Shown: in pieces, positions 1-10,200 of the stretch | How positions within the stretch are numbered: the stretch's first letter is position 1 | Layout: the number at the start of each line of letters is the position of its first letter | Source of the DNA: Chromera velia | Lineage: Eukaryota; Sar; Chromeraceae | Length of the DNA stretch: 28,761 bases | Assembly (NCBI GenBank): GCA_018398765.1 | Contig: JAHBMJ010001570.1 | Location: 1 to 28,761 of the forward strand | Direction of reading: 5' to 3' | Program-made: the position numbers and the translations under genes | Notes under the pieces: model-generated | Told to the model about the DNA's origin: nothing | The model's input: the letters and a program-made list of their open reading frames with translations, nothing else | The model's database searches: none

Positions 1-200
1 ACGCAATACATTCGAACTCATCTGTCCGATCATTCCCTGCAACCGAGGAATGCAAGAGAAACCATGGATGAATCTAACTCTCTTCAGGGTAGGGAAAGAA
101 GGGAATGGAAGAGCATTATCGAAATCATTGAGGCACGAAAAGGAAAAAGCACATAGGTTATGATACCATTCGACGAGAGCATCCCGATTAGGGTTTGCAG

Positions 201-1068
201 CCGCAAAAAACAAAACAGAGGGTGTCTGTTGGAGAAAGAAAATCCGAAGCCCCAGCACCATGGAGCCTTCCTGCCTTTCCAAGACACATTCAGGACTGTA
301 AAGATCTTCCTGTAAAAGTAACGCAGGAGGACTCTCATCCCGAAGACTCATTATATCAGAAGAAGCACAGCCAGGAAAACGAACAAAAAGAGAGCGGTCA
401 TCCATATATCGTGCACCAAACCATTTGATTTATGTGTTTAAAATTGTTTGCAGTTGAACAATTGGAATTTCAACATTCCCCAGCTGCTGTTCGTTAAGTC
501 TATCTTCAGACTGACACAATTTTTCGTGTCGCAAAACACGGTGGTCGGAGCAAGGGCAGCGATCCTCTCCAAAACATTCACTGATGTCGATGCAGTCATG
601 GGGGGGGATGGGGAGGACAACTTTTCCCTCAAAAGAATCAAAAAACCCTTTGTGGGGCCGGAGAAATATAGTGCAGAAGAGGTTGCTCTTTTTCTGTTTA
701 CTTACCACCAGATGCTGGCAAAGGTCAAGTCTGTCCGGTCGGAAACGAAGTGGCCTGCGATTTGTCGGGAACTGACAAAGGCAGTGCGAGTCCGATTTGA
801 ACAGGCAGGGAAATCCTCTCTGCTGCTCCAACCCGACAACATTGAGGATTTGAAATTGGGCATTGGATTCCCTGAAAAAGAATTTTGCATGAAAAGGGAG
901 GGACTCATTCAGCAGGCTGCAGGGGCTGTGGGCGCGGTTGCTGCAGTGGCAGTGGCAGTCAATGGGGGAGGGGCAAGCTCTTCTTCCTCTTCTTCTGCTG
1001 AGCAGGGGGGAGGAGAAGAGGACATGCAGCTCGATGCTGGGGAGGAGAGTGAGGACTCGAACAAATAA
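201..1068 (+). CDS. Unidentified protein, 3' part of a gene that begins upstream
   Basis: Two probable exons in one frame. The last exon runs 454-1068, follows a TTTGCAG acceptor and ends at TAA (1066-1068). A previous exon starts at 201, also after TTTGCAG, and ends at 317 (donor GTAACG, 136-nt intron) or 410 (donor GTGCAC, only 43 nt); both choices keep phase 0. No convincing start ATG is visible, so the 5' end probably lies left of the window. The last exon encodes a mixed region containing KYSAEEVALFLFTYHQML and KWPAICRELTKAVRVRF. It is followed by an Ala/Val stretch, a Ser run and an acidic tail (EEDMQLDAGEESEDSNK). I recognise no family. It lies tail to tail with the Ulp1-type protease, so the two could be parts of one locus, but nothing proves this. 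Confidence is moderate for coding and nil for function. Confidence 0.5.
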
Positions 1069-1183
1069 GTCTGGGAAAGGGGTAAGGGAAACGATGTCCC
1101 TGCTTGTGGGATGTTCGTTCGTTTGCTTCGATCAGATAAAAAAAAAAACTTTAAAAAACTAGGTAATTCACTGGCAGATTTTT

Positions 1184-1235
1184 GAATGAATGAATGAATG
1201 AATGAATGAATGAATGAATGAATGAAGTTGGCTTT
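1184..1235 (-). repeat. (GAAT)n tract with a shared 12-bp anchor, probable retroelement 3' tail
   Basis: About ten GAAT units run directly into GAAGTTGGCTTT (1224-1235). The same junction of GAAT units and the identical 12-mer recurs at 28388-28415. Read on the minus strand this is AAAGCCAACTTC followed by (ATTC)n. A fixed sequence ending in a simple-repeat tail is the usual layout of LINE or SINE 3' ends. Confidence 0.55.
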
Positions 1236-1309
1236 ACAGGTTTTAGCCTAAATTCATAAATAAAACTAGTAATCTTTAGGAATAGAATTAAATGCAAATT
1301 TAATATAAT

Positions 1310-1310
<1 letters not shown>

Positions 1311-1341
<31 letters not shown>
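1311..1341. repeat. (CAAT)n microsatellite
   Basis: A run of CAAT/TCAA units, followed after a small break by two more units. A similar tract lies at 28347-28368, again close to a (GAAT)n tract. Confidence 0.8.
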
Positions 1342-1345
<4 letters not shown>

Positions 1346-1572
1346 CAATCAATATGAATTTAGATACTACTAGTAGTACATGATTTACATCTATGCTCTA
1401 AATTCTATGTAACTTGAACTTAATTCTGAAATCACTGTTCCATTTATTTATTTGCATGAATTCAAAAGTTTTCACTTCATTTGAGTCATTTCTTTTGTCC
1501 TTTCAAATTTTTGGAATAGAAATTCTTTGCTGCAAAAGTCGGTACAACAAGCTTATCAAGAGGCTGGGCCTG

Positions 1573-2962
1573 CTAACTCGGAATGTGTCTTCTTTCTGGA
1601 GTGGCTTCCCGGGCCGCCTCCGAGCTCCCTTCTGTTTCGTTCTCTAGCTCATCCTCAAATTCTAACTTTCCTGTTAACCTTGAACCGTTCAGATGGCAGA
1701 GACATTCACATCTTCTTATTTTCTTTCTCTCTTCCTCATTGAAGCTTGCAAGAAGGGGAGAAAGAAAACAATGCGAACACCACAAACCTGTGTCCAACAT
1801 TTCTTGCATTTTTTTTTTTAATTCTTCTGACAGCAGATGAGATCGAAATTGTGCAATCAAACTCGCTGTGCAGGCAGGATGCTTCCAAAACTTAACGTTT
1901 TCTCCATCGACTCTTGCTTTGCTTCTGCAAAGCCAAGCTGCTATGATTCGAAGACAGTAAAGACCGCAGTTTCGACTGTCGTCAAAGGGCTGAACACCCA
2001 CTGGAAGATATGTGAGCATAAGAGGCAAGTCAAAGCGACTCCCCCATTCCTTCTTCAATTCCTCTTTCATGAGTCCAACCAAGTGCTCGCACTTGATTTT
2101 TCTCTTCTCAAGTTCCGTTTTCTCGAAACGATAGCGAGGAAGGAAAGAAAGATGACTTCTTTCTTGCGGATCTAAAATGACCGCACGCAGTACCACCTCA
2201 TCAGGTTCCCCCCCCTCCCCTTTCATAAGGAGCCTCTGCAACATCAAGGTGACCCAATGCGAGTTTCCCATACCAAGTATTCCGAGAAATTCTATTCTTC
2301 TGCCTCCGCTTCCCGACAAAGGCACGGCTGCCCGCCCTCTCGCATACTTTTTCCAAATAGTGGGTGCAATCTGGGGAATCATTTCCACACTTGTCACCAA
2401 CCTTGGATCCAAAAGAACAATATCACAATTTTTATCCGAGCGACTCTGTCTGAACAGATGGAGAGCCTCCAGGAAAGATCCCAGCTGTCCTTCGTTGGTC
2501 CAATTTGTCTCTGTAAGAGTTGACCAACAATTTATCAAGGGGGAAAATGAATAGTAACCCTGGGGGGCAGAGGAAGAAGAAGAAGAAGAAGAAGAAGAAG
2601 AAGAAGAAGAAGAAGAAGAAGAAGAAAAAGAAAAAGAAGAACCCCACCCCTCTCCATCCCCCTCTGTCGAGATCTCCTGGCCAGTCTCAGATACCTCCTT
2701 CTCCATCTCCTCTAAACTTGGCAATGCCGGGCAGATCGCCTGGCCGGCAAACCGTACCTCACTTTCTTTCTTCTTCTGCAACTCCTTTGCCGCGACTTTT
2801 CTTTTTGGACCAGTTGAGTGATTCACCCCATGGGGCGGAGAGTGATGCACACCCGGAGGAGCACTGCGGCGAGGAGGCGTCACATTCTGTTCAACAATTT
2901 GTTTCGACTTCAATCTGCAAGAACCGGAGACGGGAAGAGAGAAAGAGAGTGAAGGAGAGAAA

Positions 2963-2993
<31 letters not shown>

Positions 2994-3205
2994 TGAGAGA
3001 GAGAGAGAGCGGCCCGCATAGGCATATGCACAAGGCAATCGGAGAGAACCATCAAACAAAAGTGCACTTACTTGTTTGCCTCTTCAGGGTCCAGGCTCGC
3101 CAGAGTCTCATTCCTGGCACCTATGAGCTCTGTAAGCTCTATGAGCAGACGAAGTGCCACACGACTCAACCGCGGCGGAAGTCCCCCTTTGGATGGGGGG
3201 CGCAT
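1573..3205 (-). CDS. Ulp1/SENP-family (C48) cysteine protease
   Basis: Predicted deSUMOylating or related ubiquitin-like-protein protease. Two exons: 3205-3072 starts at ATG (MRPPSKGG), and 2914-1573 ends at TAG. The donor is GTAAGT, the acceptor CTTGCAG, and phase 2 matches across the junction, giving about 491 aa. The C-terminal half shows the whole C48 catalytic set in order: His in GNSHWVTL (near residue 264), Asp in AVILDPQE (near 293), the oxyanion Gln in GVQPFDDS (near 353) and the nucleophile in RNCGLYC (near 361). The protease should therefore be active. The N-terminal third is Pro/Ser-rich and includes about 20 Ser encoded by an (AGA)n microsatellite. The frame stays open upstream of the chosen ATG to about 3346 without another ATG, so an extra 5' exon is possible. 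Ulp1 domains occur both in host SUMO proteases and in some DNA transposons, and the sequence alone does not decide which this is. Confidence 0.85.
2573..2637. repeat. (AAG)n microsatellite inside the Ulp1 coding region
   Basis: About 21 AAG/AGA units. On the minus strand they are read as TCT/TCC codons and encode a Ser run in the protease N-terminal region. The length is probably polymorphic. Confidence 0.9.
2962..3011. repeat. (CA)n then (GA)n dinucleotide repeat in the Ulp1 intron
   Basis: A CA tract of about nine units is followed by two GA tracts. It lies in the short intron (2915-3071) just upstream of the pyrimidine-rich acceptor on the minus strand, so it extends that pyrimidine tract. 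Confidence 0.85.
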
Positions 3206-3661
3206 TGTATGAGAGGGCACAAGATCCACAGGTCGCGAATCGTCGCGAATCAGCCCCTCAAGTTTGAACGTGTTTGAAACAGGTCGGACTCCTCCAAGCG
3301 AAGCGGATAAAGAGTGAAGACTGAAGATGAAAGAGATGGTGAACAATCCATTCGTTGCACAGATCGATTGTGCACAAGAGATGGAGGATCCAAGAGACGT
3401 GCTCGTCGTTTGACTTCAGTCCTCCGGGAGTCGTTGTCCCAAGCACTATCGATCTTTCTTTCTTCCGCCCTTCAAATTCTACCTGCAATTAAGCCGCGTC
3501 TCCCTGGCAGCCCATGCAGCATGCATGCATGCCGGCCATGCAGCGCGGCCCTAGCTAGCTTTTTTCACGGTCGCGGGCCGACCGCGCAGCTGCAGTCGCG
3601 AGTCGATCGATCGTTGTGAGTATTTTGTGCAATCGTCAACAGATGTGACCATGTCACTCTT

Positions 3662-3693
<32 letters not shown>

Positions 3694-3857
3694 GTATTTG
3701 CGAGTCTGCACTTGAGGGAGATATATACTGCGATCTCAAGCAACCGAAGTGAAGCCGCGAAACTGTATGCCTGAGATTAAGGAAGTCTTGTTTGTGGAAA
3801 GTTGGATACAGTGCATTTTTTTCTTCTCATGACTGCTCTTCTTCCCGTCTCGCTGCA
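3206..3857. promoter_or_regulatory. Divergent intergenic region with stacked palindromes
   Basis: A 652-bp interval between the minus-strand protease start and the plus-strand start at 3858. It contains TGCATGCA (3522-3529, within overlapping GCATGC copies), CTAGCTAGCT (3551-3560), CGATCGATCG (about 3604-3613) and a (CT)n tract near 3660-3690. TGCATGCA-like motifs are known binding targets of some ApiAP2 factors in apicomplexans. A regulatory role here is inference from position and palindromy. No TATA box is obvious. Confidence 0.4.
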
Positions 3858-5407
3858 ATGTCATTGAACGCGATCCACAGAAAGGATGCTTTGGACCTCT
3901 TGGAGGACCTTCGAATGGTCATTGACGATCGCAACCTCTCCTTGAGACAGGCAGGGAACGAGATTTTCAAGGCTTTTCCAGAAGAGGGTGTTGTTGTGCC
4001 AGCAGATTATTTCCTTGTTTGGAAAGGGCAAGAGAGCAACGAGGTCGTTTCAAAAATTTTGAAGTCCCTCACCCGTTCAGATAAAGTGTACTTGACATAC
4101 ACCAATGGGTCGATGTTTGTGCCGCAATTGAAGGGGGCACACTTCGATGCAGGGATGACAACCGAAAAAGTCATCCGAAACTTTGGAAAACAACATTGGT
4201 TCACGAAACCAGAGTGGAGCGAGTCCGAAGACGAAGAGGAGTGCAGAGCAAAGGACTGCTTGTTAGCTCTTTTTTCGGGAAAGGGGATCCAAAAGCTTGA
4301 GGACTCTTTTTGTCTCTGTGTGTTTCGCGATGATGATCCTTCTGACTTCACAGAAGATAACCTGCACGAGGAGGGGACTTCGAGACGGAACGACCGCATC
4401 GATGCCAACAATTGGATGGAATCAGGCCCCTTTTTTCGTATGGTCAAGGACTTTGAGTTTCAACGGAGGCTGAGACAGCTTTTGTTCTTCAAGTTTGGCG
4501 AGGACCTAAAAAAACTCGTTCCAGAGGTCAGCGTGGTTTGGTATGTATCTTTTTGTGTACCGTCTCCAGTTACTTTTCTCCAGCTTCTTCTCCAATCTTC
4601 TTTTCTGACAGTTACAGATGGATCACAGACAGAAGGGCAGCTCTTACCGACTATCGCCTGAATCAGTCTATGTCACCTTCCTGTTTCTTCCTTCCCCCAT
4701 TTCCCTGCTGACTGCCCTCGGGCCCCTCTCATTCCTCTCATGGTCATCTCATGGCCCTATACTCACTCAGTCCAACTCAATCTCTAGAGCTGGCTACACA
4801 AACCAATTCCTTTCACTCGGGGTGCCACAGTATCACCATGTGTTGCCCACTCAATTTTCGACTTTTTTTGTCTTTTCTGCCTCCCATCTTTGCTTCTTTC
4901 CACTGGAAGTTCACTTCTCCTTCTTTTTTTCTCTTCCTCCCGTGTTACCGCATCCGAGTCATATGATTGCAGCAACCAAAGTCTCGAGCGAAGAGACAGA
5001 AAAACGATTTGGAATTGCTGACTGCCAGTGGTCAGCGTCAGAAGCGTTTCAAGGGTCGGGAAGGCAACACCGGCCCCGGGACTGGCATGAAACCTGCAGT
5101 CCGAACGATTGTACAAAGCCGGAAGTCGAAGGGGGGCACAACAACGGTGTTTCTTCGGGATAAATCGCCTAAAGGGGCAAAAACAGGACGTGGCAAAAAG
5201 AAAGAGTTGAAGCCCCATAAAATGAACACCAGTGATGGGGTGAAGCATAGGAGTTCGCCTACCAGCGCGAAGGATTGTGCAGCTCCTGCTTTTACCACTG
5301 ATAGCAGCCGCCGAAGCAGCGTGCGTCTCAGGCTTGCTGCGAGTCCGTCTGTCAGTGAGCGGCTTCTGGGTAGTAATGGGCTGCCTCTATACAAGCCAGG
5401 ACTATGA
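3858..5407 (+). CDS. Unidentified protein, at least two exons, basic C-terminus
   Basis: The start is ATG at 3858 (MSLNAIHRKDALDLLED). Exon 1 runs to 4526 (donor GTCAGC) and joins exon 4973-5407 (acceptor ATTGCAG after a long pyrimidine tract) in phase 0, ending at TGA, for 367 aa. Exon 1 encodes a compact, probably folded domain of about 220 residues with mixed charge and many aromatics (WFTKPEWSESEDEEECR, NNWMESGPFFRMVKDFEF). The last exon is strongly basic (PKSRAKRQKN, then many Lys/Arg/Ser) and looks like a disordered nucleic-acid-binding or nuclear-localisation tail. Splicing is uncertain: a stronger donor (GTATGT at 4541) and an acceptor at 4611 would add a segment reading RWITDRRAALTDYRLNQ, but that exon does not phase with 4973. 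No family is recognised. The gene is transcribed divergently from the Ulp1 protease. Confidence 0.6.
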
Positions 5408-5740
5408 AAACGCAAGTGTTGTGTATTGCAGCCTATGTCAAAGAAGCTGTTATGCAGTGTAGCAGTAAAAACATGTGCAACTGTTCACTTTTTCCTTTTT
5501 TTTTGTTCACGTATATAAAATATTTGGAGATATTGCACAACATATCTTCAAATATCCGTAAATATCTGAAGATATTTCCAGATATTTCTGAATATGTTTC
5601 ATATATCATAAAATATTTCAATATTTTATGAGATATTTACAAATATCTCAAAATATTTACAAATGATTTGAGATATTTGTAAATATCTTTTAAATATCTT
5701 TCGATATTATAAAATATCACCAGATATTTGCAGATATTTA
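5408..5740. repeat. AT-rich tract of dispersed GATATTT/AAATATC units (left block)
   Basis: After a short 3' flank, 5511-5740 is dense in AGATATTT and its reverse complement AAATATCT in both orientations, spaced roughly 8-20 bp apart. The short translations across it are just repeat readings. The block stops exactly where the inverted-repeat element begins and resumes on its other side. Confidence 0.8.
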
Positions 5741-6134
5741 CTACCATGGGCGACATAAGTTTTGTATACTCATCTTTTGACCTCTCTAGCGCCAATGAAA
5801 TATAACAAGAAGTAAACATTTATACAATTAAATTAGTAAGCTATAACAGTTTCAATCAGGTGTTAATTAGGGGTTGTGGGGAGAATGTGTCTTAAATATA
5901 AGTAAACTTATTTTTTCTGAAGTGACCGATCGACCAAGCCTATAAAAAGTAAGACATAAATTTATAATTCAATCTAGCTTTGCCAATTGAGGACGTATAA
6001 AGCCAATTACTTTAAAGTAATACTGTATGCTGTATCTACTTCTATTCTAGCCTGCTTGATCCAGTGTCGACTTCAAAAACGAATCTTCGCCAACTCCACA
6101 AAAAAATATACAATACTTTTGTCGCCCATGGTAG
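5741..6134. mobile_element. 394-bp MITE-like element with 28-bp terminal inverted repeats and TA target duplication
   Basis: The left end (5741-5768) begins CTACCATGGGCGACA. The reverse complement of the right end (6107-6134) begins with the same 15 bases, and the arms agree at 26 of 28 positions. TA flanks both ends (5739-5740 and 6135-6136), the signature of Tc1/mariner-type insertion. There is no open frame of note inside, so it is non-autonomous and would need a transposase in trans. It sits within the GATATTT repeat tract, which supports insertion into older repeat DNA. Confidence 0.8.
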
Positions 6135-6170
6135 TATTCTAACTACATGGTCTCAGGCTATTGCATCAGT

Positions 6171-6364
6171 TATATAAAGATAAATATTTTTTAAAACAAA
6201 TATCTAGAAATATCTTCAAATATCTTCCTTTCACATAATTTGATGTAGTCAGATATTTGAAGATATGAACTATTATGAAATATCTTAGATATTTGGGATA
6301 TGTAAAGATATTTAATGGGGGATAGAAATATCTCGAAATATCCTGAAATATCTCAGATATTTCA
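6171..6364. repeat. AT-rich tract of GATATTT/AAATATC units (right block)
   Basis: Same unit composition as 5511-5740, again in both orientations (for example CAGATATTTGAAGATAT and CTTAGATATTTGGGATAT). It begins about 36 bp beyond the right end of the MITE-like element. Confidence 0.8.
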
Positions 6365-7247
6365 GTTTGTTATTCCTCATAGATGTTGCTAGACCCATTT
6401 TAAAGCCTGACCACTTAACTTATTAGCAGTTTAAAGCCCTAAAATGATCATACTAAAAGAGTATATGCTATACATAATGATATACTAGTTGGAGCGAGTT
6501 AGAGTTCAGTCGTAAAATGATGAACATTGAATTTTCTTAGAATAAACTTTTGATGAATGTCAAAAATATGATTTTTCCTAGTCTAAAATTGGTTATGTAA
6601 GTTAAGTTTGACTCAGAATATGGCCAAATCTGCCTGTTTTTAGCTACTACCACTACCATTCAAACACTACTACCGTAACCACAAAATTGGTAACCAGGCG
6701 GCCTAGCGGCCGCCTAGTAACCGTCCTACTTTCGTTACTCCTAACCGTACTGTGTAGCTAAGGTGTTGTTCAGATGTTGCAAAGAGTATTGGCAACTGTG
6801 TTGCACAGTGTTGCTTAAAAAACAACAGTTGCTGTGCCGATATATAAAAAAATAAAAAAAATACCAGCACCGTTTATTTTTTTTTTCTTTTTTTTAAAAG
6901 AGTGCAGAGCCTCAGGCTAGGATTTTAAGTTAAAGTTACTGTTAAACACTAAGTTACACACATATTCAGTCAATCAATATATCAATCAAAACACGTTTTG
7001 CTATTATCTCTCTCAATTTATTTGTTTACAATACGTATGGCTCTATCTTAGGCTCCATCTACAGTCTTGTATTTCGTTTTTCTGTACGATTATGACCCTG
7101 AAAGACTGGTAGCCCATTGAACCCAGAGTACTGCACTGGCAAGGCTTCCATCAACGCCTAGATCAACGCACATGCAGCTCAGTACCAGCTAAGTATAAAA
7201 GTACAGATGCTCTGCCAGACCCAGGGTCATGCCAAAGAATCTCAGAA
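6365..7247. other. Gene-free AT-rich stretch
   Basis: No supported coding exon. It holds a strong hairpin at 6689-6722, poly-A and poly-T runs near 6845-6897, and a few TCAA units near 6967-6990. TATAAAAG occurs at about 7194-7201 on the plus strand, but no plus-strand gene follows it, so I do not call a promoter. Confidence 0.6.
6689..6722. repeat. GC-rich hairpin with 15-bp arms and 4-bp loop
   Basis: The left arm GGTAACCAGGCGGCC (6689-6703) and right arm GGCCGCCTAGTAACC (6708-6722) pair at 13 of 15 positions around the loop TAGC. It stands out as a GC-rich island in AT-rich DNA. It could be the end of a degraded mobile element; no partner end was found. Confidence 0.6.
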
Positions 7248-10200
7248 TCAGATGCTCCCCTCGCGATGCTCGTCAGACGGCTTTTCACCTCTGCAGGGGT
7301 GTGCAAACAGCGAGTGCGACCGCCGCCCCCTCTTCGAGATCGACCTGGCAGGAAAGGCCCCTCCAAAAGCCCCGTCTCCCATTGCAGAGGGGGACGTGTC
7401 TACCGGCACATCCAGCATCATTGAAGGTTCCCCATCTCCCTCTGCCCCCCCGCTGCTGTTGCTGCTACTGCTTGCAGGCACATGCGCACTGCGTGAGAGC
7501 TTCGACACGTGAAAGGCAGATGATGCGTTCGCAGGCCGACTTACCGGAGGGGCCACCGACTCCACGTCTGCGTCCGCACCGCTGTCGTCGCCTGCGAGCA
7601 AGAGAATATCACACACGTTCTCTCTCTTTCACCCACAGAGGAACAGAAGGAAAGACAAGGGGCGAGAAGAAGGGGGTCGACCAATCTGGACGCTGACTTT
7701 CTGTTTCACACCCGTGCTGTAAATACCCCCAAGCTGGAGACAAGAAGCGAGTCAGAACGGTACGATCGCAGCAAGAGGCAAAGGCGAAAGAAAGAAAACC
7801 GACGCATGAACGAACGGGATTTCTGCATGGGCACAAAAGGGTGTACGCACCTACCTGCGCTTTCTGCCCTCCTGAAACTTCCTGACATAGCGCGAGATAC
7901 CGAAGGAGACGGAGAAGATCTCTCTCCTTCACATCTTCCAAGGCCATACTGACGCCCCACCCTCACGGAGGATCCCCCCTCTCGTTCTCTTTCCCTTTCT
8001 GTTCCTTCCTCCACTTCCATCAACCCCTCATCCGGCTCAGGTTGGAGAGAACTCTTGCTAAGTTCTGCAAGTGCCTGACCAGTCAAGCCCCTTGCCACTA
8101 ACCTCAGCTGACTGAGGCCCCCCTCTGCCTCATCTAGAGCATCTGCAACCGCATGCTCTGGCTCTGGTTCGCTTCTCCCTGCACTCACCGTCCCTCCTGC
8201 TACAGCAGCGGCAACCGAAACCGAAAGCGCTGCAGTCACGCTTCGCCTGGTCATACCCCCATGCCTGTTCTTGTGACACCCCCTGCCTGTTCCTGCTCTA
8301 TTCGGGAGATCACCCCGAAGAATCTCTACAGACGCATTATCATCATCTGAGGAGTCCTTTCCTCGGGGATCAGAAAAGTCGTCTCGTTCGTTATCCCCGT
8401 CCTGAGGCTCGTCCCTTAGGCTCCGGAGAAGCCCCGTGCGAATATGCCCTCTCTGCTCAGGACTCCCCTCACCCCCTATCTCTTCCTGTTCACGTGTTCT
8501 CTCTCGAAGCGTACGCTCCCACCGTCTTCTCCCCCCTCTATCTCTCTCTCTGGGCCCCCGTGTTCCCAGCCCCTTCTCCCCATGCAAACTCAACCAAGGT
8601 CCGCGTGCTACAGTCCGCTCTCCTCTGTCACGCCCGAGGCCGAAGGAGGCGTCGACAGCACGCGCGCCAGTCGCGTGTAACCTTTCCCTGCAGACGTACG
8701 CAATCAGCCAGGGAAGACGATAGGAAGTGGCCGGAAAGGGTCGGGAAACTAAATCAGAGCAAATATGCAAGTATGTATATATATAGAGAGAGAGCCATGG
8801 AATGAATGAAGAGGAAGGAAGATTGGAGTCGAAGAAGTATACGCCATCGGAGGGAGAGAACTGCACGGGGCACGAACGACCACCCCACTGTCAGAGAATG
8901 AGAGGAGACATGGCGGCAGGATGATATGAAACGGACGGCAGAATCATTCCCAGAGACACGCGGCGATTCCTTCCGGGAGGAAAGGACACCCAAAGAAATA
9001 TATCGACTGGATAGCGCTTGCATGGAAAGAGGGATGGAGGGACAGATCGATTCCAGAATACAGAAAAAGAGAAAGACTCTACGAGATGCTCACAGAGAAA
9101 GAGAAACAAGCAGCCACAGGCCCTCACACCCCCAATGACTCACCCAAATCCAACAGAGCTCCAATGCACGACTTCTGCCGGAGGGTCTCCATCCAAGTCT
9201 CCGTAGCTCCTCCCTCCTCTCCCCTTCTCTCGGTCCTCTGCACGCTGCACGCAGAGCAGGAAGGCGCAAACATCACACGAACATCTCTTCACTGACAGAG
9301 AGGCACGAACACCAATATAGAGGTCGGACCTTAAAAATGCCCATGCAGAAACAGAGAGGAACACTCAATGCTGCATGGGCAGAAGTCCTGAGGCCTCTCC
9401 CTCTTTCCACCTTCTTGACTCCCTTCCCGTCCCTCAGTCCATCTCCCCCCCCGTCTCTGTCTTTCCAAGAACCCCAAAACGAAGGACAAAAGCACTGACC
9501 GGAGAACTCCAACGATGCCCAAATGCCCCAGCGACGCTGTGTCCAAACGCTGATAGACCGAAAGACTGCTGAGAGGAAGAGGGTGCATGCTGAGACTTTG
9601 GCTGTTGCTGTTGCCGCTGACAAACAGATGATGAACTTGGACCGGAACCGCTGCAGCCCAGTCTCTTCTGTACGGGTTGTGGATCTCTCTCCCGCTGCTG
9701 CTGCTGCTTTTGCTGTGAGGCAGCTGAGGAGGGGGTCCTGGGTCCTGCTGCAGAAGCAGAGGCTGATGCTTCGTCTCCGACTCCCCCCACTTCTTCCCGT
9801 GCCGTCCACTCTCTCTTCTTTGCACCCGACCCACTGGATGGTTGAGATGAAGACGGAGAGGCTGCAGCAGCTGCGGGCTGCCGAGCATCGAAAGGAAATT
9901 TCCCTCCTCGGGAAGAAGACGAGGAGGGGCCTGGGTTTCCGGATTCACCGACTCGAGAGGCAGCAGGAGGGACGGCAGGGTCGACAACAGAGCTCTGAAC
10001 ACCCGCAGTCCCCCCTACTCCCGTAGAGGGAGAGAAGGAAGAGGATGAAGTTTCCAAGGGGACAGACTCGAGGTCTTTTGCAGTGCAAGGACGGACGAGA
10101 ACAGACACGTCCGACGCAAGCCTTATGTCGAGCCCCGTCGCCTCGGTAAGGACCGAGGGCTGGAGACGGCACCAGGGGTAATCATCCGGGATTTCGGCAC

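Larger units (their letters stand above)
1069..1572. other. Gene-free stretch between two convergent genes
   Basis: AT-rich DNA between two stop codons. It holds a (GAAT)n tract at 1184-1223 joined to the anchor GAAGTTGGCTTT, and a (CAAT)n tract at 1311-1341. The rest has no coding signal and probably includes both 3' UTRs. Confidence 0.7.

Noticed and set aside
1184-1341. Regularly spaced short repeats that might suggest a CRISPR-like array
   Set aside because: They are uninterrupted tetranucleotide microsatellites without spacers, in a eukaryotic genome.
4007-4447. Minus-strand 146-codon open frame
   Set aside because: Antisense shadow of exon 1 of the gene at 3858; no splice or start support.
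9331-10002. Minus-strand 223-codon frame within the NCBP3-like gene
   Set aside because: Alternative frame over low-complexity codons; the other frame carries the RRM-like region and closes on phase with its neighbours.
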